The notes beneath the pieces were generated by a model. The model saw only the letters and a list, made by a program, of their open reading frames with translations, searched no databases and was not told the DNA's origin. Of a DNA stretch of 64,000 bases, positions 17,592 through 26,979 are shown piece by piece. The DNA lies in the NCBI GenBank assembly GCA_963844315.1, contig CAWJOC010000001.1:99687-163686 (forward strand). Direction: 5' to 3'. Origin of the DNA: CAWAVN01 sp963844315. GTDB lineage: Bacteria > Planctomycetota > Planctomycetia > Planctomycetales > Planctomycetaceae. The position numbers were made by a program, and so were the translations under genes. How positions within the stretch are numbered: position 1 is the first letter of the stretch; each line of letters starts with the position of its first letter.

Positions 17592-18875
17592 ATGGCGTTT
17601 CCCTTGATGTTTCGTGTTCGGCAACACTTCGATGCCCCGCGCGTGGAGCACATCGAAAGTGAAGTCCAAAAGCAATTGGCCACGCTCAATTTGGGCCGGA
17701 AAATCCAGCCGGGACAAACCGTGGCGATCACGGCGGGCAGCCGGGGGATTGCGAACATCGCCCGGATCATCAAAGCCACCGTGGGCCATTTTCGGGACTT
17801 GGGAGCGAAACCCTTCATCGTACCCGCGATGGGTTCGCACGGCGGCGGCACGGCGGAAGGGCAACGGGCGATTCTCGAAGGCTATGGCATCACGCCGGAG
17901 TACGTCGGGGCGGAAATCCGCTCTTCGATGGAAACCGTGATCGTGGCCCACACGCCAGGGCACAATGTCCCGGTGCATTTCGACAAGCACGCCTACGAAG
18001 CCGACCACGTTCTGGTCTGCGGCCGCATCAAGCCGCACACGGGCTTTGTGGGCGAGATCGAATCGGGCCTGCACAAGATGATGCTGATTGGCCTGGGAAA
18101 ACACGCCGGGGCGATCATTTATCACCGGGCGATCATGGATTTCAGCTTTCTGGAAATCATCCGGGCGGTGGCCGATGAAGTCCTCACCCGCTGCCGGGTC
18201 ATCGCGGGACTGGGCATCGTAGAGAACGCCTACGATGAAACCGGCCTGATCGCGGCGGTCGCTCCGCAGGAATTCTTCGAGCGGGAAAAACAGCTTCTGG
18301 AAATCGCCAAGAAATGGATGCCCCGCCTGCCGTTTCCCAAGGCCGATCTGTTGATCGTGGACCGGATCGGCAAAAACATCAGCGGCAGCGGCATGGACAC
18401 CAACGTCATTGGCCGAAAGTTCAACGACCACGTCGCCACCGAACGGGATTTGGCTCAGGTCAAACGGATTTTCGTAAGGGGCCTCACCGAAGCGACCCAC
18501 GGCAACGCCTGCGGGATTGGCATGTCGGAGTTCACCAACCAGCGCACCATCGACAGCGTGGATTTGGAAATCACCCGCATCAACACCGTCACGGGCGGCC
18601 ATCCCACGGGAGCCATGCTGCCCATCGCCCGCCTGACGGATAAGCTGGTCCTGGACGATGCCCTGGGAACTATCGGCCTCACTCCGCCGGAAAAAGCCCG
18701 CATCATTCAGATTCAGGACACCCTGCACCTCAAGGAAGTGTTGGTCAGCGCCGCTTTCGAGGGGCAGCTTTCAGGCCGGGCGGATTTGGAAGTCCTGGAT
18801 GGCCCTTTCGAGCTGCCATTTGATGAAGAGGATAACCTCTTGCCGGTCAACAGCTTGCACCCGGTGGCCCACTGA
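17592..18875 (+). CDS. LarA-like (DUF2088) protein
   Basis: 427 residues resembling nickel-dependent lactate racemase LarA and its DUF2088 relatives. Conserved blocks are VAITAGSRGIAN, FIVPAMGSHGGGTAEGQ, ADHVLVCGRIKPHTGFVGEIESGLHKMMLIGLGKH and a C-terminal RINTVTGGHPTGAMLPIA. True LarA uses a covalently bound nickel-pincer nucleotide attached to a lysine; no larBCE maturation genes are nearby, so the activity here is uncertain and a different racemase or epimerase is possible. GAGG lies seven bases upstream of the ATG at 17592. A family A palindrome follows 10 bases after the stop. Confidence 0.75.
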   Translation: MAFPLMFRVRQHFDAPRVEHIESEVQKQLATLNLGRKIQPGQTVAITAGSRGIANIARIIKATVGHFRDLGAKPFIVPAMGSHGGGTAEGQRAILEGYGITPEYVGAEIRSSMETVIVAHTPGHNVPVHFDKHAYEADHVLVCGRIKPHTGFVGEIESGLHKMMLIGLGKHAGAIIYHRAIMDFSFLEIIRAVADEVLTRCRVIAGLGIVENAYDETGLIAAVAPQEFFEREKQLLEIAKKWMPRLPFPKADLLIVDRIGKNISGSGMDTNVIGRKFNDHVATERDLAQVKRIFVRGLTEATHGNACGIGMSEFTNQRTIDSVDLEITRINTVTGGHPTGAMLPIARLTDKLVLDDALGTIGLTPPEKARIIQIQDTLHLKEVLVSAAFEGQLSGRADLEVLDGPFELPFDEEDNLLPVNSLHPVAH

Positions 18876-18885
18876 CGGTTCCCTA

Positions 18886-18938
18886 AGAGCCGCGCACGCA
18901 GTAAGCGGTCGAATCCCGCTTACTGCGTGCGCGGCTCT
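18886..18938. repeat. Palindromic element, family A copy 3
   Basis: Perfect 23-base arms (18886-18908 and 18916-18938) with a seven-base loop. The core is CGCGCACGCAGTAAGCGG, one base different from copies 1 and 2, changed identically in both arms. It follows the LarA-like gene. Confidence 0.9.
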
Positions 18939-18967
18939 CTCACTTGAGAGGCTTCAAGAAATCCTCA

Positions 18968-18985
18968 TCTTAACACAATCTTAAT
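18968..18985 (+). promoter_or_regulatory. Candidate Pho box upstream of pstS
   Basis: TCTTAAC-acaa-TCTTAAT is a pair of seven-base direct repeats separated by four bases (11-base period), the exact architecture of PhoB/PhoP boxes. It lies about 100 bases before pstS, the first gene of the phosphate uptake operon. Confidence 0.65.
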
Positions 18986-19083
18986 GGTTCGCTCATTGAA
19001 TGATTCTTTCGAGCGGTTACCCTGCCTGCATCAAGAGAAATTCCCAACACTACACTCGCGTTGCGCAATAGGGGTCGGAAATC

Positions 19084-20116
19084 ATGGGGCAAGTCAAGCA
19101 GAGCAAGTTCGCGTGGGCACTGATGCTGGGCCTTTTGGCCATTGGCTGCTCAAAGGACGACCAAGAAGGCGGCGGGCTTTCGGGAAAGGTCGAAATCGAC
19201 GGGTCGAGCACGGTCTATCCCATTAGCGAAGGCATCGCCGAGGGCTTCGAAAAGGACAACCCCGGCATCAGAGTCACGGTGGGGCTTTCGGGAACCGGCG
19301 GCGGGTTCAAGCGGTTCACCAAAGCCGAAACGGACATCTCCGACGCCTCCCGCCCCATCAAAGCCGAGGAGCACCAAGCCTGCGTGGAGAACAAGGTCGA
19401 ATACATCGAACTGCCCGTGGCTTATGATGGCTTGACGATTGTGGTCAATAACGAAAACGATTTCGTCAACCAATTGACGGTGGATGACCTCAAGAAAATC
19501 TACCTCGTCGAACTCGTCCGCCCAAACCTGGAAAGACGTGAATCCGGAATGGCCGGGACTGCCGATTAAAGTCTTTTCGCCGGGCACGGATTCCGGCACG
19601 TTCGACTACTTCAAGGAAGTGGTCGCCGGTGAAGGCGACGAAATGCGCGGCGACATGTCCACCAGCGAGGACGATAACCAACTCGTCACGGGTGTGGCGG
19701 GCGAAAAAGGGGCCATCGGCTTTTTCGGGGCGTCATATTACTTCACGAACAAGGACAAGCTCAAAGCCGTGCCCATCGTCAATCCCGATGGCAATGCCAC
19801 GCTGCCTTCGCCGGAAACCATTGAAAGCGGCGAGTACGCGCCGTTTAGCCGCCCGCTGTTCATCTACGTGAATGCCGATGCGGCGAAGCGGCCGGAGATC
19901 AAAAAGTTCGTGGCCTACTATTTGAAGAATGCCGCCGACATGGCGAAAAAAGTCCAATACGTCGCCTTGCCGGAAGAGATTGGAAAGCGTGCCTTGGAGC
20001 ATTATGAAAATCGCCTGACCGGCACGCACTATCTCGACCAGGAAGGCAACAAACGCAGCGGAGCCTTGGCCAAGGTCTACATCAAGGAAAACCTGCCCCC
20101 AGGAAAAACGGAGTAA
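19084..20116 (+). CDS. pstS: Phosphate ABC transporter substrate-binding lipoprotein (frameshifted)
   Basis: The N-terminus MGQVKQSKFAWALMLGLLAIGCSKDD is a lipoprotein signal (AIGC lipobox). The binding-protein signature follows: VEIDGSSTVYPISEGIAEGF, GLSGTGGGFKRF, ISDASRPIK, and after a one-base frameshift near 19510 TWKDVNPEWPGLPIKVFSPGTDSGTF. The product would be about 343 residues. PstS captures inorganic phosphate outside the inner membrane and delivers it to PstCA. It is the first gene of pstSCAB, behind a candidate Pho box, so phosphate starvation should induce it. A long hairpin lies between it and pstC and probably favours accumulation of the pstS message. Confidence 0.9.
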
Positions 20117-20133
20117 CATTCCCGCACACAACC

Positions 20134-20226
20134 GGCGAGCGTGGGGCGTCAGCCCCATGAGTTGGCCTGAGAATCGCTCATTCAGAAAGCAAAGAAGACT
20201 CATGGGGCTAACGCCCCACGCTCGCC
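20134..20226. repeat. Palindromic element, family C copy 1 (inside pst operon)
   Basis: GGCGAGCGTGGGGCG-TCAGCCCCATGAG is complementary to CTCATGGGGCTAA-CGCCCCACGCTCGCC with one mismatch, leaving a 35-base loop. A related sequence occurs at 25391-25483. Between pstS and pstC it could protect the pstS 3' end and lower pstCAB expression. Confidence 0.8.
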
Positions 20227-20261
20227 AAGCCAAACGGCACACCTCCCCTTCCTGATTCCTT

Positions 20262-21218
20262 ATGGCCCGTTCCGCTCACGAGATTTTTCAAAGCATCCAT
20301 CAGCGGGATCTGGCCGCTGCGCGGCGTTGGCAACATACGAAAGAATTGGGCATCTTTTCGGGGCTGGCGGCGTCGGCCACGTTTTCCGTCGTCATCACCG
20401 CCACCATTATCGTCGTTTTGTTCGCCGAGAGTCTCCGCTTCTTCGGGCGGCCCGAAGTTTCCATCAGCGAGTTCTTCTTCACCACCACCTGGTCGCCTTT
20501 GTTGGGCGAAACCAAACGCTTCGGCGTCTGGGCGCTCATTTCGGGGACGATGCTCGTCACCGTGGTGGCGATGGCGGTGGCATTGCCTTTGGGACTCGTC
20601 ACCGCGATTTACCTCAGCGAATACGCTCCCAAAAAATTGCGGGCGGTGTTGAAACCGGCCTTGGAAATCCTGGCGGGCATTCCCACGGTGGTTTACGGGT
20701 TCTTCGCTTTGACGTTCATCACGCCGCACTTGCTGAAACCACTTCACGAAGGCTTTAACGGATACAACGCTTTTACCGCCGGGATTGCCGTGGGCATTTT
20801 GTGCCTACCGATTGTCACGTCCCTCACCGAAGATGCCCTACAAGCCGTTCCTCGAAGCCTGAGAGATGGAGCCTTGGGCTTGGGCGGAACGAAGTTCGAC
20901 GTGTCCATGAAAGTCGTGGTTCCTGCGGCGCTTTCGGGGATCATTTCCGCGTTCCTGTTGGCGATTGCCCGCGCGGTGGGGGAAACAATGATCGTCGCGC
21001 TCGCGGCGGGGTCCAGGTCCCAATTCACGTTCGATCCCCGCGATGAAGTCCAGACCATGACGGGGTTCATGGTGCAAATGGCCTTGGGCGATGTGAGCAA
21101 CTTCGGCACGGAATACTTTTCCATGTATGCCGTCGCCTTGGTGCTGTTTTTGATGACGCTCGCCTTCACCATCGTCGGCCAGGTCATCCGCAAGCGTTAC
21201 CGGGAAGTCTATCGATGA
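20262..21218 (+). CDS. pstC: Phosphate ABC transporter permease PstC
   Basis: 318 residues with about six membrane helices (LAASATFSVVITATIIVVLF, LISGTMLVTVVAMAVALPLG and others) and the permease EAA-type loop EDALQAVPRSLRDGALGLGGTKFD. The sequence GIPTVVYGFFAL is typical of PstC/PstA. It forms the membrane channel with PstA. Its stop overlaps the PstA start by four bases (ATGA at 21215-21218), indicating translational coupling. Confidence 0.93.
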   Translation: MARSAHEIFQSIHQRDLAAARRWQHTKELGIFSGLAASATFSVVITATIIVVLFAESLRFFGRPEVSISEFFFTTTWSPLLGETKRFGVWALISGTMLVTVVAMAVALPLGLVTAIYLSEYAPKKLRAVLKPALEILAGIPTVVYGFFALTFITPHLLKPLHEGFNGYNAFTAGIAVGILCLPIVTSLTEDALQAVPRSLRDGALGLGGTKFDVSMKVVVPAALSGIISAFLLAIARAVGETMIVALAAGSRSQFTFDPRDEVQTMTGFMVQMALGDVSNFGTEYFSMYAVALVLFLMTLAFTIVGQVIRKRYREVYR

Positions 21219-22429
21219 ACAAGGTCATCATTCTCGATCCGGTGCGCCGGGAAAAAGCGATGCGGTCCCCCCAATCGCGCCGGCTCAAAAACCAACTCTT
21301 CGTGTGGTTCTGCGTGGCGACGGCGTTTACTTCCGTGCTGGTCTTGGCGGTGCTTTTGGGAGCCATTGTGCAGCAGGGACTAAGCCACTTTAACTGGGCG
21401 TTTCTCACATCGCCCCCCAGTCCCGATGCCGACCGCGCGGGGATTTCCCCCGCCCTTTGGGGAACCGTGTTTGTGTGCCTTGTGTGCGCTTTGACGACGC
21501 TGCCCATCGGCGTGGCGACGGCGATTTTTCTCCATGAATACCAGCCCAAGAACAAAGCCGCGCGGACGTTCCACCATTTCGTGCAGATCAACATCACCAA
21601 CCTCGCCGGCGTGCCGAGTGTGGTGTATGGCATCATCGGGCTGACGGCGTTCGTGGGGGTGTTCGGCCTGTTCGGAAATCCGATGCACCCGGCGTGGGAA
21701 ATGGGCGTCGATTACTATGACCAATACCTCGCCGAGAGCACCGAAAAAGAAGTCGTGCTGCTCCTGCTCGTGGATCGCTCCGATTCGCCGCCGGCAGTCT
21801 TGGAAACTGGATTGATCGCCCAAACCCCGCGCGGGCAAGAACTCGAAGTCAACGTCATCGGTCCCAGGGATCCGCTCCCTGCCGATGAGGAACTCCGCCA
21901 GCGCACGCTCCGCGCGGATGCGGAGGGCGGCAGAATCAGCAAAAAGTCCTGGTATTACCTCCGGCTGCCGTTTGGCCGCAGCGTTCTGGCGGCGGGTTTG
22001 ACGTTGATGCTGGTGGTCTTGCCGGTCCTGATTATCTCCACTCAAGAGGCGCTCACCGCCGTGCCCAATTCGCTCCGCGATGGAGCCAGGGGCCTAGGCG
22101 CGACGCAGTGGCAGACAATTCGCCGGGTCACATTACCCGCCGCCATTCCGGGGATTATGACCGGGTCCATCATTGCCATGAGCCGGGCGATTGGCGAAGC
22201 GGCTCCGATCTTGATGATCGCGGGCATCGTGTATATTTCCTCGGCTCCCGAAAACCTGATGGATGATTTCACCGTGATGCCGCTTCAGATTTATAACTGG
22301 GCACAGCGTCCGCAGCAGGACTTCCACGAAGTCGCCGCGACGGGGATCATTGTGTTATTGGCGGTGCTGTTGGCTTTCAATGCCTTGGCGGTGTTTTTAC
22401 GTCAGAGGTTGGAAAAACCCTTGTCCTAA
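21215..22429 (+). CDS. pstA: Phosphate ABC transporter permease PstA (with extra domain)
   Basis: 404 residues, longer than the usual 280-300. The first part has the N-terminal helix and GVPSVVYGIIGLTAFVGVFGLF. A hydrophilic insertion of about 100 residues follows (roughly residues 150-250, including VLLLLVDRSDSPP and DPLPADEELRQRTLRA). The family pattern then resumes with SVLAAGLTLMLVVLPVLIISTQEAL and the EAA loop TAVPNSLRDGARGLGATQWQT. The insertion is predicted to lie between transmembrane helices. The role is the second half of the phosphate channel. The gene overlaps pstC and is followed by a long palindromic repeat before pstB. Confidence 0.92.
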   Translation: MNKVIILDPVRREKAMRSPQSRRLKNQLFVWFCVATAFTSVLVLAVLLGAIVQQGLSHFNWAFLTSPPSPDADRAGISPALWGTVFVCLVCALTTLPIGVATAIFLHEYQPKNKAARTFHHFVQINITNLAGVPSVVYGIIGLTAFVGVFGLFGNPMHPAWEMGVDYYDQYLAESTEKEVVLLLLVDRSDSPPAVLETGLIAQTPRGQELEVNVIGPRDPLPADEELRQRTLRADAEGGRISKKSWYYLRLPFGRSVLAAGLTLMLVVLPVLIISTQEALTAVPNSLRDGARGLGATQWQTIRRVTLPAAIPGIMTGSIIAMSRAIGEAAPILMIAGIVYISSAPENLMDDFTVMPLQIYNWAQRPQQDFHEVAATGIIVLLAVLLAFNALAVFLRQRLEKPLS

Positions 22430-22487
22430 ATAGTAGTGTGATAGGTGGAAATCGCAACGCGGCATTGCTGCAACCACAGAACATAGA

Positions 22488-22610
22488 TATGTCCCTTCTC
22501 CCCTGGGGAGAAGGTGGCCGAAGGCCGGATGAGGGGGAGCGATGCAGAGAAGACGTCAACTCTAGTTCGTCCCCCTCACCCTAGCCCTCTCCCCAGGGGA
22601 GAGGGGACAA
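22488..22610. repeat. Palindromic element, family B copy 1
   Basis: Left part TGTCCCTTCTCCCCTGGGG...GGATGAGGGGGA and right part TCCCCCTCACCC...CCCCAGGGGAGAGGGGACA form a nested inverted repeat of about 120 bases. The same two parts are found at 41366-41492, and the right part alone at 38413-38470. Here it separates pstA from pstB. Confidence 0.85.
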
Positions 22611-22647
22611 AGCCATTTAATCCGAAAATTCACTCACCGAGCACATT

Positions 22648-23541
22648 ATGACCACCGCGCCCGGTTCTTCTTCGAAACCCAATCCCGCCCAAGTGGCGGC
22701 AGGGCCAACGAGCGCCCCGGCGCACGCCAACGTCAGCCAGGCGCTCAAAAGCAATATCCAGGCCCCGGCGGAATTCGAGAAGGAATTGCAAATCGCTGTC
22801 CATGTCCGCGACTTCAATGCCTGGTACGGGGATTTTCACGTCCTCAAAAACATCAGCCTGGATCTCCCGGAAAAGCGGGTGACGGCATTCATTGGTCCCA
22901 GCGGCTGCGGCAAGAGCACGTTTTTGCGCTGGATCAACCGCATGAACGACACCATCGACGTGGCCAAGGCCCGGGGCACGCTGCGAATGCACGATGTCGA
23001 TGTGCTGGATTCCCGCATGGATGTGGTCGACCTCCGCCGAAGGGTGGGCATGGTTTTTCAAAAGCCGAACCCCTTCCCCAAGTCGATTTACGACAATGTG
23101 GCTTTCGGTCCTCGTTTGCACATGAAGATCTCCCCTGCCGACATGGATGAACTGGTGGAGTGGTCGCTTAGGAAAGCGGCGCTTTGGGAGGAAGTCAAAA
23201 ACCGCCTGAAAGCCTCGGCCCTCGGATTAAGCGGCGGGCAGCAGCAAAGGCTGTGCATTGCCCGCGCGATCGCGGTGGGTCCCGAAGTGCTTTTGATGGA
23301 TGAACCGGCCTCGTCGCTCGATCCCAAATCCGCCGCCGCGATTGAAAACCTGATCGCGGAGCTTCGGGAAGATTACACCATCGCCATCGTGACGCACTCC
23401 ATGCAACAAGCCGCCCGCACCAGCGACTACACGGCGTTTCTGTACGAAGGCGATCTGATCGAGTTCGGCCCCACGCAAAAAATCTTCCACAAGCCCAAAA
23501 AGAAAGAAACCGAAAACTACATCACCGGAAGGTTTGGGTAA
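22648..23541 (+). CDS. pstB: Phosphate ABC transporter ATP-binding protein
   Basis: 297 residues. Walker A GPSGCGKST, Q-loop region VFQKPNPFPKSIYDNV, signature LSGGQQQRLCIARA, Walker B VLLMDEPASSLDP and switch His in VTHSMQQAARTSDY are all intact. PNPFP-SIYDN is diagnostic for PstB. The first 45 residues form an extra Ala/Pro-rich tail before the ATPase core. It drives phosphate import with PstCA. The usual regulator phoU is not adjacent. Confidence 0.95.
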   Translation: MTTAPGSSSKPNPAQVAAGPTSAPAHANVSQALKSNIQAPAEFEKELQIAVHVRDFNAWYGDFHVLKNISLDLPEKRVTAFIGPSGCGKSTFLRWINRMNDTIDVAKARGTLRMHDVDVLDSRMDVVDLRRRVGMVFQKPNPFPKSIYDNVAFGPRLHMKISPADMDELVEWSLRKAALWEEVKNRLKASALGLSGGQQQRLCIARAIAVGPEVLLMDEPASSLDPKSAAAIENLIAELREDYTIAIVTHSMQQAARTSDYTAFLYEGDLIEFGPTQKIFHKPKKKETENYITGRFG

Positions 23542-23547
23542 CCCGAA

Positions 23548-24607
23548 ATGACAACCGTCAAACCCACGCGCTACCGAGAAATCACCGTCAGTGGACCGCC
23601 CAGGGAGTTGGGGCGGCAAATCGGAGAAGCCGCCCGCGAGGAGACGCGCGGGTTTTGCGAGATTGCTCTGCAGAGGGGTCAATAAGACCGTCCGCATCTC
23701 TCGCGAAAGGGCCGTCGGCATTGCCCGGCAGAGCCTGGAGTTCGCCGAGAATTACCGGCCGGATTTGGTGGAAGAACTGCGCGGCACCGCGGAAGCGGCG
23801 GGCGTTTCCATCGACGATTTGATGCTGCTCCAGGTTCGCAATCAATTCTCGCCGGACAAGGAAGGCGGCTGCACCTCGCTGGCTGTTCGTCCGCCGAAAA
23901 CGTCTGCCGCCATCGTGGCGCAGACTTGGGACAACGATCCGGCCTTGGATGAATTCACCATCATCCTGACCCGGCGTCCTCAAGGCAAACCGGCCCTGAT
24001 GTCTTGCACGCAAGCCGGATTGATTTCGTACATGGGCCTCTCGGAAACGGGCCTGGGAGCCTGCGTGAATACGCTGCCCGCTCCCGGTCGGGCGGTGGGC
24101 GTGCCGCACTACTTTATTCTTCGCGAAATGTTCGAGGCCCGTTCGCTGGATGAGGCGGTGAGGTCGGTGGAGAGAGCCTCGCGCGCGATCCCGGCGAACA
24201 TCATGCTCGCCACGCCGGACGGCCCAGCGGATTTGGAAGTCACCATCGACAACGTCCACATCCTTCGCCCGGACAACGGCCTGTCGATCACGCACACCAA
24301 CCATTGCGTGCATCCGGAATTGGTCCCCGTGAACGATCAGTTTCCCGAACTGATCCAATCCCACGACCGCAAACGGCGGATCGACAATCTCATCATCTTG
24401 GCCGATGGCTCTTTGGAAGAATTGAAGGCAATCCTGGGCGATCATGAAGGCTATCCCAAGTCGATCTGCCGGCACGAAAACGATGACCCGACCTTCGGAT
24501 TTTGGTGTACGGTGTTTGCCCTGATTATCGAGCCGAAAGCCAGAAGAATGCACGTCTCTCGCGGCACGCCGTGCAATCATCTGTTCGAGACCTACGCGCT
24601 TGCTTGA
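23548..24607 (+). CDS. C45 family peptidase / acyltransferase-like protein (frameshifted)
   Basis: The ATG at 23548 opens MTTVKPTRYREITVSGPPRELGRQIGEAAREE, the normal N-terminus of the family. A frameshift near 23675 then leads into VNKTVRISRERAVGIARQSLEF and 300 further residues. The nucleophile motif is GGCTSLAV, followed by QTWDNDP and THTNHCVHPEL, matching the C45 (acyl-CoA:6-aminopenicillanic acid acyltransferase-like) Ntn-hydrolase family. Such enzymes self-cleave before the Cys and act on amide bonds; the substrate is unknown. It starts six bases after pstB and is probably co-transcribed, but no functional link to phosphate is known. Confidence 0.75.
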
Positions 24608-24627
24608 CGACCGGAAAGGCGATTTCG

Positions 24628-25374
24628 TCAGCGGGAGACCGCTTCGAAGAGGCGGGCGATTTCCTCGTCGATGTCTTCGGGATGTTCCACGGTTTGCAGG
24701 ATCTCTTCCCGGAGCAGTGCGCCGAAGCGCTGCCGCATGCGATGCACGGCGACTTTAACGGCGGCTTCGGTCATGCGCAGCTCATACCCCACGTCGCGGT
24801 AGGATTTGGGCCGTTCGCCTTTGGGCAGGAACACGAACAATTGGGCGAATACGTCCGCTTTGTCGCCGGTTTCGTATTCGGACCGAAGTTGCTCGAACAC
24901 CCGCTCCAAAAGCGCCATGGCCCAACTCCGCTCAAACGCCCGCTCCGGCGTGTGGCCGTCGGCGGGATCTTTGAGCAATCGGCCCTCGGCATCGGGGACA
25001 TCAATCGAAACAATCGTCCGTCCGCCGCCGCGCTTCTGGGCCGACTGCTTGTGGTATTCGTTGGTCAGAAAATGATCGGCGGAGGTGAGCAAGAACGAAC
25101 GGAACCGCCCGCGTTCGGGTTCCAAGGTGTGTAACGCATCGGACTCCAGCATGTGCGCAAAAAACGCCTGCGTCAAATCGGCGGCATCCTCGGCGGATTT
25201 GCCTTTCCGCCTGTAGTGGGCATAAACCGGAAACCAATACAGTTGGCAAAGCCGCTCCAGAGCTTGCTGCGATTCCGGTTTGTCCCGCTCCGTGGCCGCG
25301 CGGATCAAGGTCCAGCGCGTGGTGGCAAACCCGCCACGCGGCATGTTACCCATCGCTAACGCGGAGGAATTCAT
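24628..25374 (-). CDS. ECF-type RNA polymerase sigma factor
   Basis: 248 residues from the ATG at 25374, which has GGAGG seven bases upstream. Region 2 is seen in LERLCQLYWFPVYAHYRRKGKSAEDAADLTQAFFAHML and region 4 in YELRMTEAAVKVAVHRMRQRFGALLREEI. This is the planctomycete-type ECF sigma factor in which region 2 contains the W-P-V-Y-x-Y-R-R block. No anti-sigma factor gene is adjacent; its target genes cannot be inferred. It converges with the C45 gene. Confidence 0.88.
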   Translation of the reverse strand: MNSSALAMGNMPRGGFATTRWTLIRAATERDKPESQQALERLCQLYWFPVYAHYRRKGKSAEDAADLTQAFFAHMLESDALHTLEPERGRFRSFLLTSADHFLTNEYHKQSAQKRGGGRTIVSIDVPDAEGRLLKDPADGHTPERAFERSWAMALLERVFEQLRSEYETGDKADVFAQLFVFLPKGERPKSYRDVGYELRMTEAAVKVAVHRMRQRFGALLREEILQTVEHPEDIDEEIARLFEAVSR

Positions 25375-25390
25375 GCGTTGGCCTCCACAG

Positions 25391-25483
25391 ATCCCGGCGA
25401 GCGTGGGGCGTAAGCCCAATGAGTGTTCGAATAACCAGTGACATCATGGAACTCAGCCAGCTTACGCTGGCCGCTCGCCTTGA
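25391..25483. repeat. Palindromic element, family C copy 2
   Basis: GGCGAGCGTGGGGCGTAAGCCCAATGAG matches the arm of the element at 20134-20226. The other arm has been replaced by GCTTACGCTGGCCGCTCGCC, which still pairs with GGCGAGCG. The element is a degenerate or rearranged copy, upstream of the sigma factor gene. Confidence 0.65.
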
Positions 25484-25497
25484 AATTCACGGAACGA

Positions 25498-26836
25498 TCA
25501 AACCTTCGGTTCCCATTTGGGTTCGTATTCCCTGGCCCAAAGCTGCATGGCGTCTTTGTCATCCAGGATGTGGCCGTTTTGCGGGTCGCAGGTCAGGGTG
25601 CGGCCCGTGCGGTGGGCGATGTTTCCCAGATGGCATAGCAGCGTGCTCTTGTGGCCTTCCTCGATCTCGGCATTCAAGGAGAGCGGTTTTTCGCCGCGGA
25701 TGGCTTCGAGGAAATTCACGATGTGCTCGGTGTCGCCCCGGTTGAGGTTGGCCTTTTTGACTTCCTTGTTGCGGTTGTCGTAAAGCACGAAGCCGCCGTC
25801 GCCGATTTCCAGGCTGCCGGTTTCGCCGTGGAACGTCACGCCGTAGCCTTCCTGGTTGATGCCGTAGCGGTTGCAGCTTAGCCCTTCCCAGGCGATCTGC
25901 TTTCTGCCGGGGAACTCGAAGCTGACAACGTGGGTGTCGGCGGTTTCCTGGTCATCATCGAAGGCATACCGCCCGCCGGACGAAACGACGCGAACGGGAT
26001 AATCCACCCCCAAACCCCAGCGGGCGACATCCAGGGCATGAATGCCGTTGTTGCCCAGTTCGCCATTGCCCCAATGCCAGCGCCAATGCCAGTTGTAATG
26101 CACGAGGTTATCGACATAAGGCCGACGCGGGGCGGGGCCTTGCCAGAGGTCGTAATCCAAGTTCGACGGGACCGGGACGGCTTGGCCCTTGCCGATGGGT
26201 CCGCGAATTGGCGTACCACCCGCGGGCGTAATACACCCGGCCAATCGCGCCGTCTTTCATCAGATTGATGCCTTCGATGATCTTCACGGCGCTTCGGCGT
26301 TGGCTGCCCATTTGCACGGCCCGGTTGTGCTTTCTGGCGGCGGCGACCATCATCTCGCCTTCGTTGGGATTGTGCGAGCAGGGCTTTTCGACGTAAACGT
26401 GCTTCCCGGCGGAGCAGCCCAAGATCGTCGCCGGGGCATGCCAATGGTTCGGGGCGGCACACACCAGGACGTCCACTTCCTCATCATCCAGAATCTGCCG
26501 GAAGTCCTGAATGCCCTTGGGCGATTGGCCTTCGATTTTCGAGAGGCTCGCGACGGCCGGTTCCGTGCGGTTGGCGTCGGCATCGCACAGGTACTTGATG
26601 GAAACATTCGGCAGTTTGGCAAAGGTGTTCGCGAGTGCCATGCCCCGGCTCAATCCCATCACGCCCACAACAATCCGCCGGCCTTCGCCGTTCTCCTCGG
26701 CGGCTTCCCCGGCCCTCGCCAATCCCCCGTTTAAGGCCAAGCCCGCGAACACGCCGCCCGCCGCCATTTGGCCCAAGAAAGTCCTGCGGGGAAGGGAGGA
26801 AGAATCGCTCGGAATCGGATGTTGTGAGGCGGTCAT
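25498..26836 (-). CDS. Gfo/Idh/MocA family oxidoreductase with Tat signal (frameshifted)
   Basis: Starts MTASQHPIPSDSSSLPRRTFLGQ; the twin-arginine signal continues to GGLARA, so the protein is exported folded. The NAD(P)-binding domain follows (RRIVVGVMGLSRG) and the EKP motif of the family in AGKHVYVEKPCSHN. A frameshift near 26205 then joins to AVPVPSNLDYDLWQGPAP, WHWGNGELGNNGIHALDVARWGL and a C-terminal substrate domain. The product would be about 445 residues. Secreted Gfo/Idh proteins are very numerous in planctomycetes and are thought to act in sugar oxidation or reduction; the substrate is unknown. Confidence 0.85.
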
Positions 26837-26979
26837 GGCAGGGTCCTCGAAAGCCGGTCGGAAAAAGCGGGAAGGAACAGGTTCCACCAAGCCTACATGG
26901 TACGCGATTCGGGCCTCTTGGCAAATGCTCCGCGTTCGACTTAGAACTCCTAACACAACCGCGTTTTTTGAATTGGCAG

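Noticed and set aside
19084..20116. pstS as a pseudogene
   Set aside because: Only one indel interrupts an otherwise complete, conserved gene inside an intact operon; the pattern is that of the other errors.
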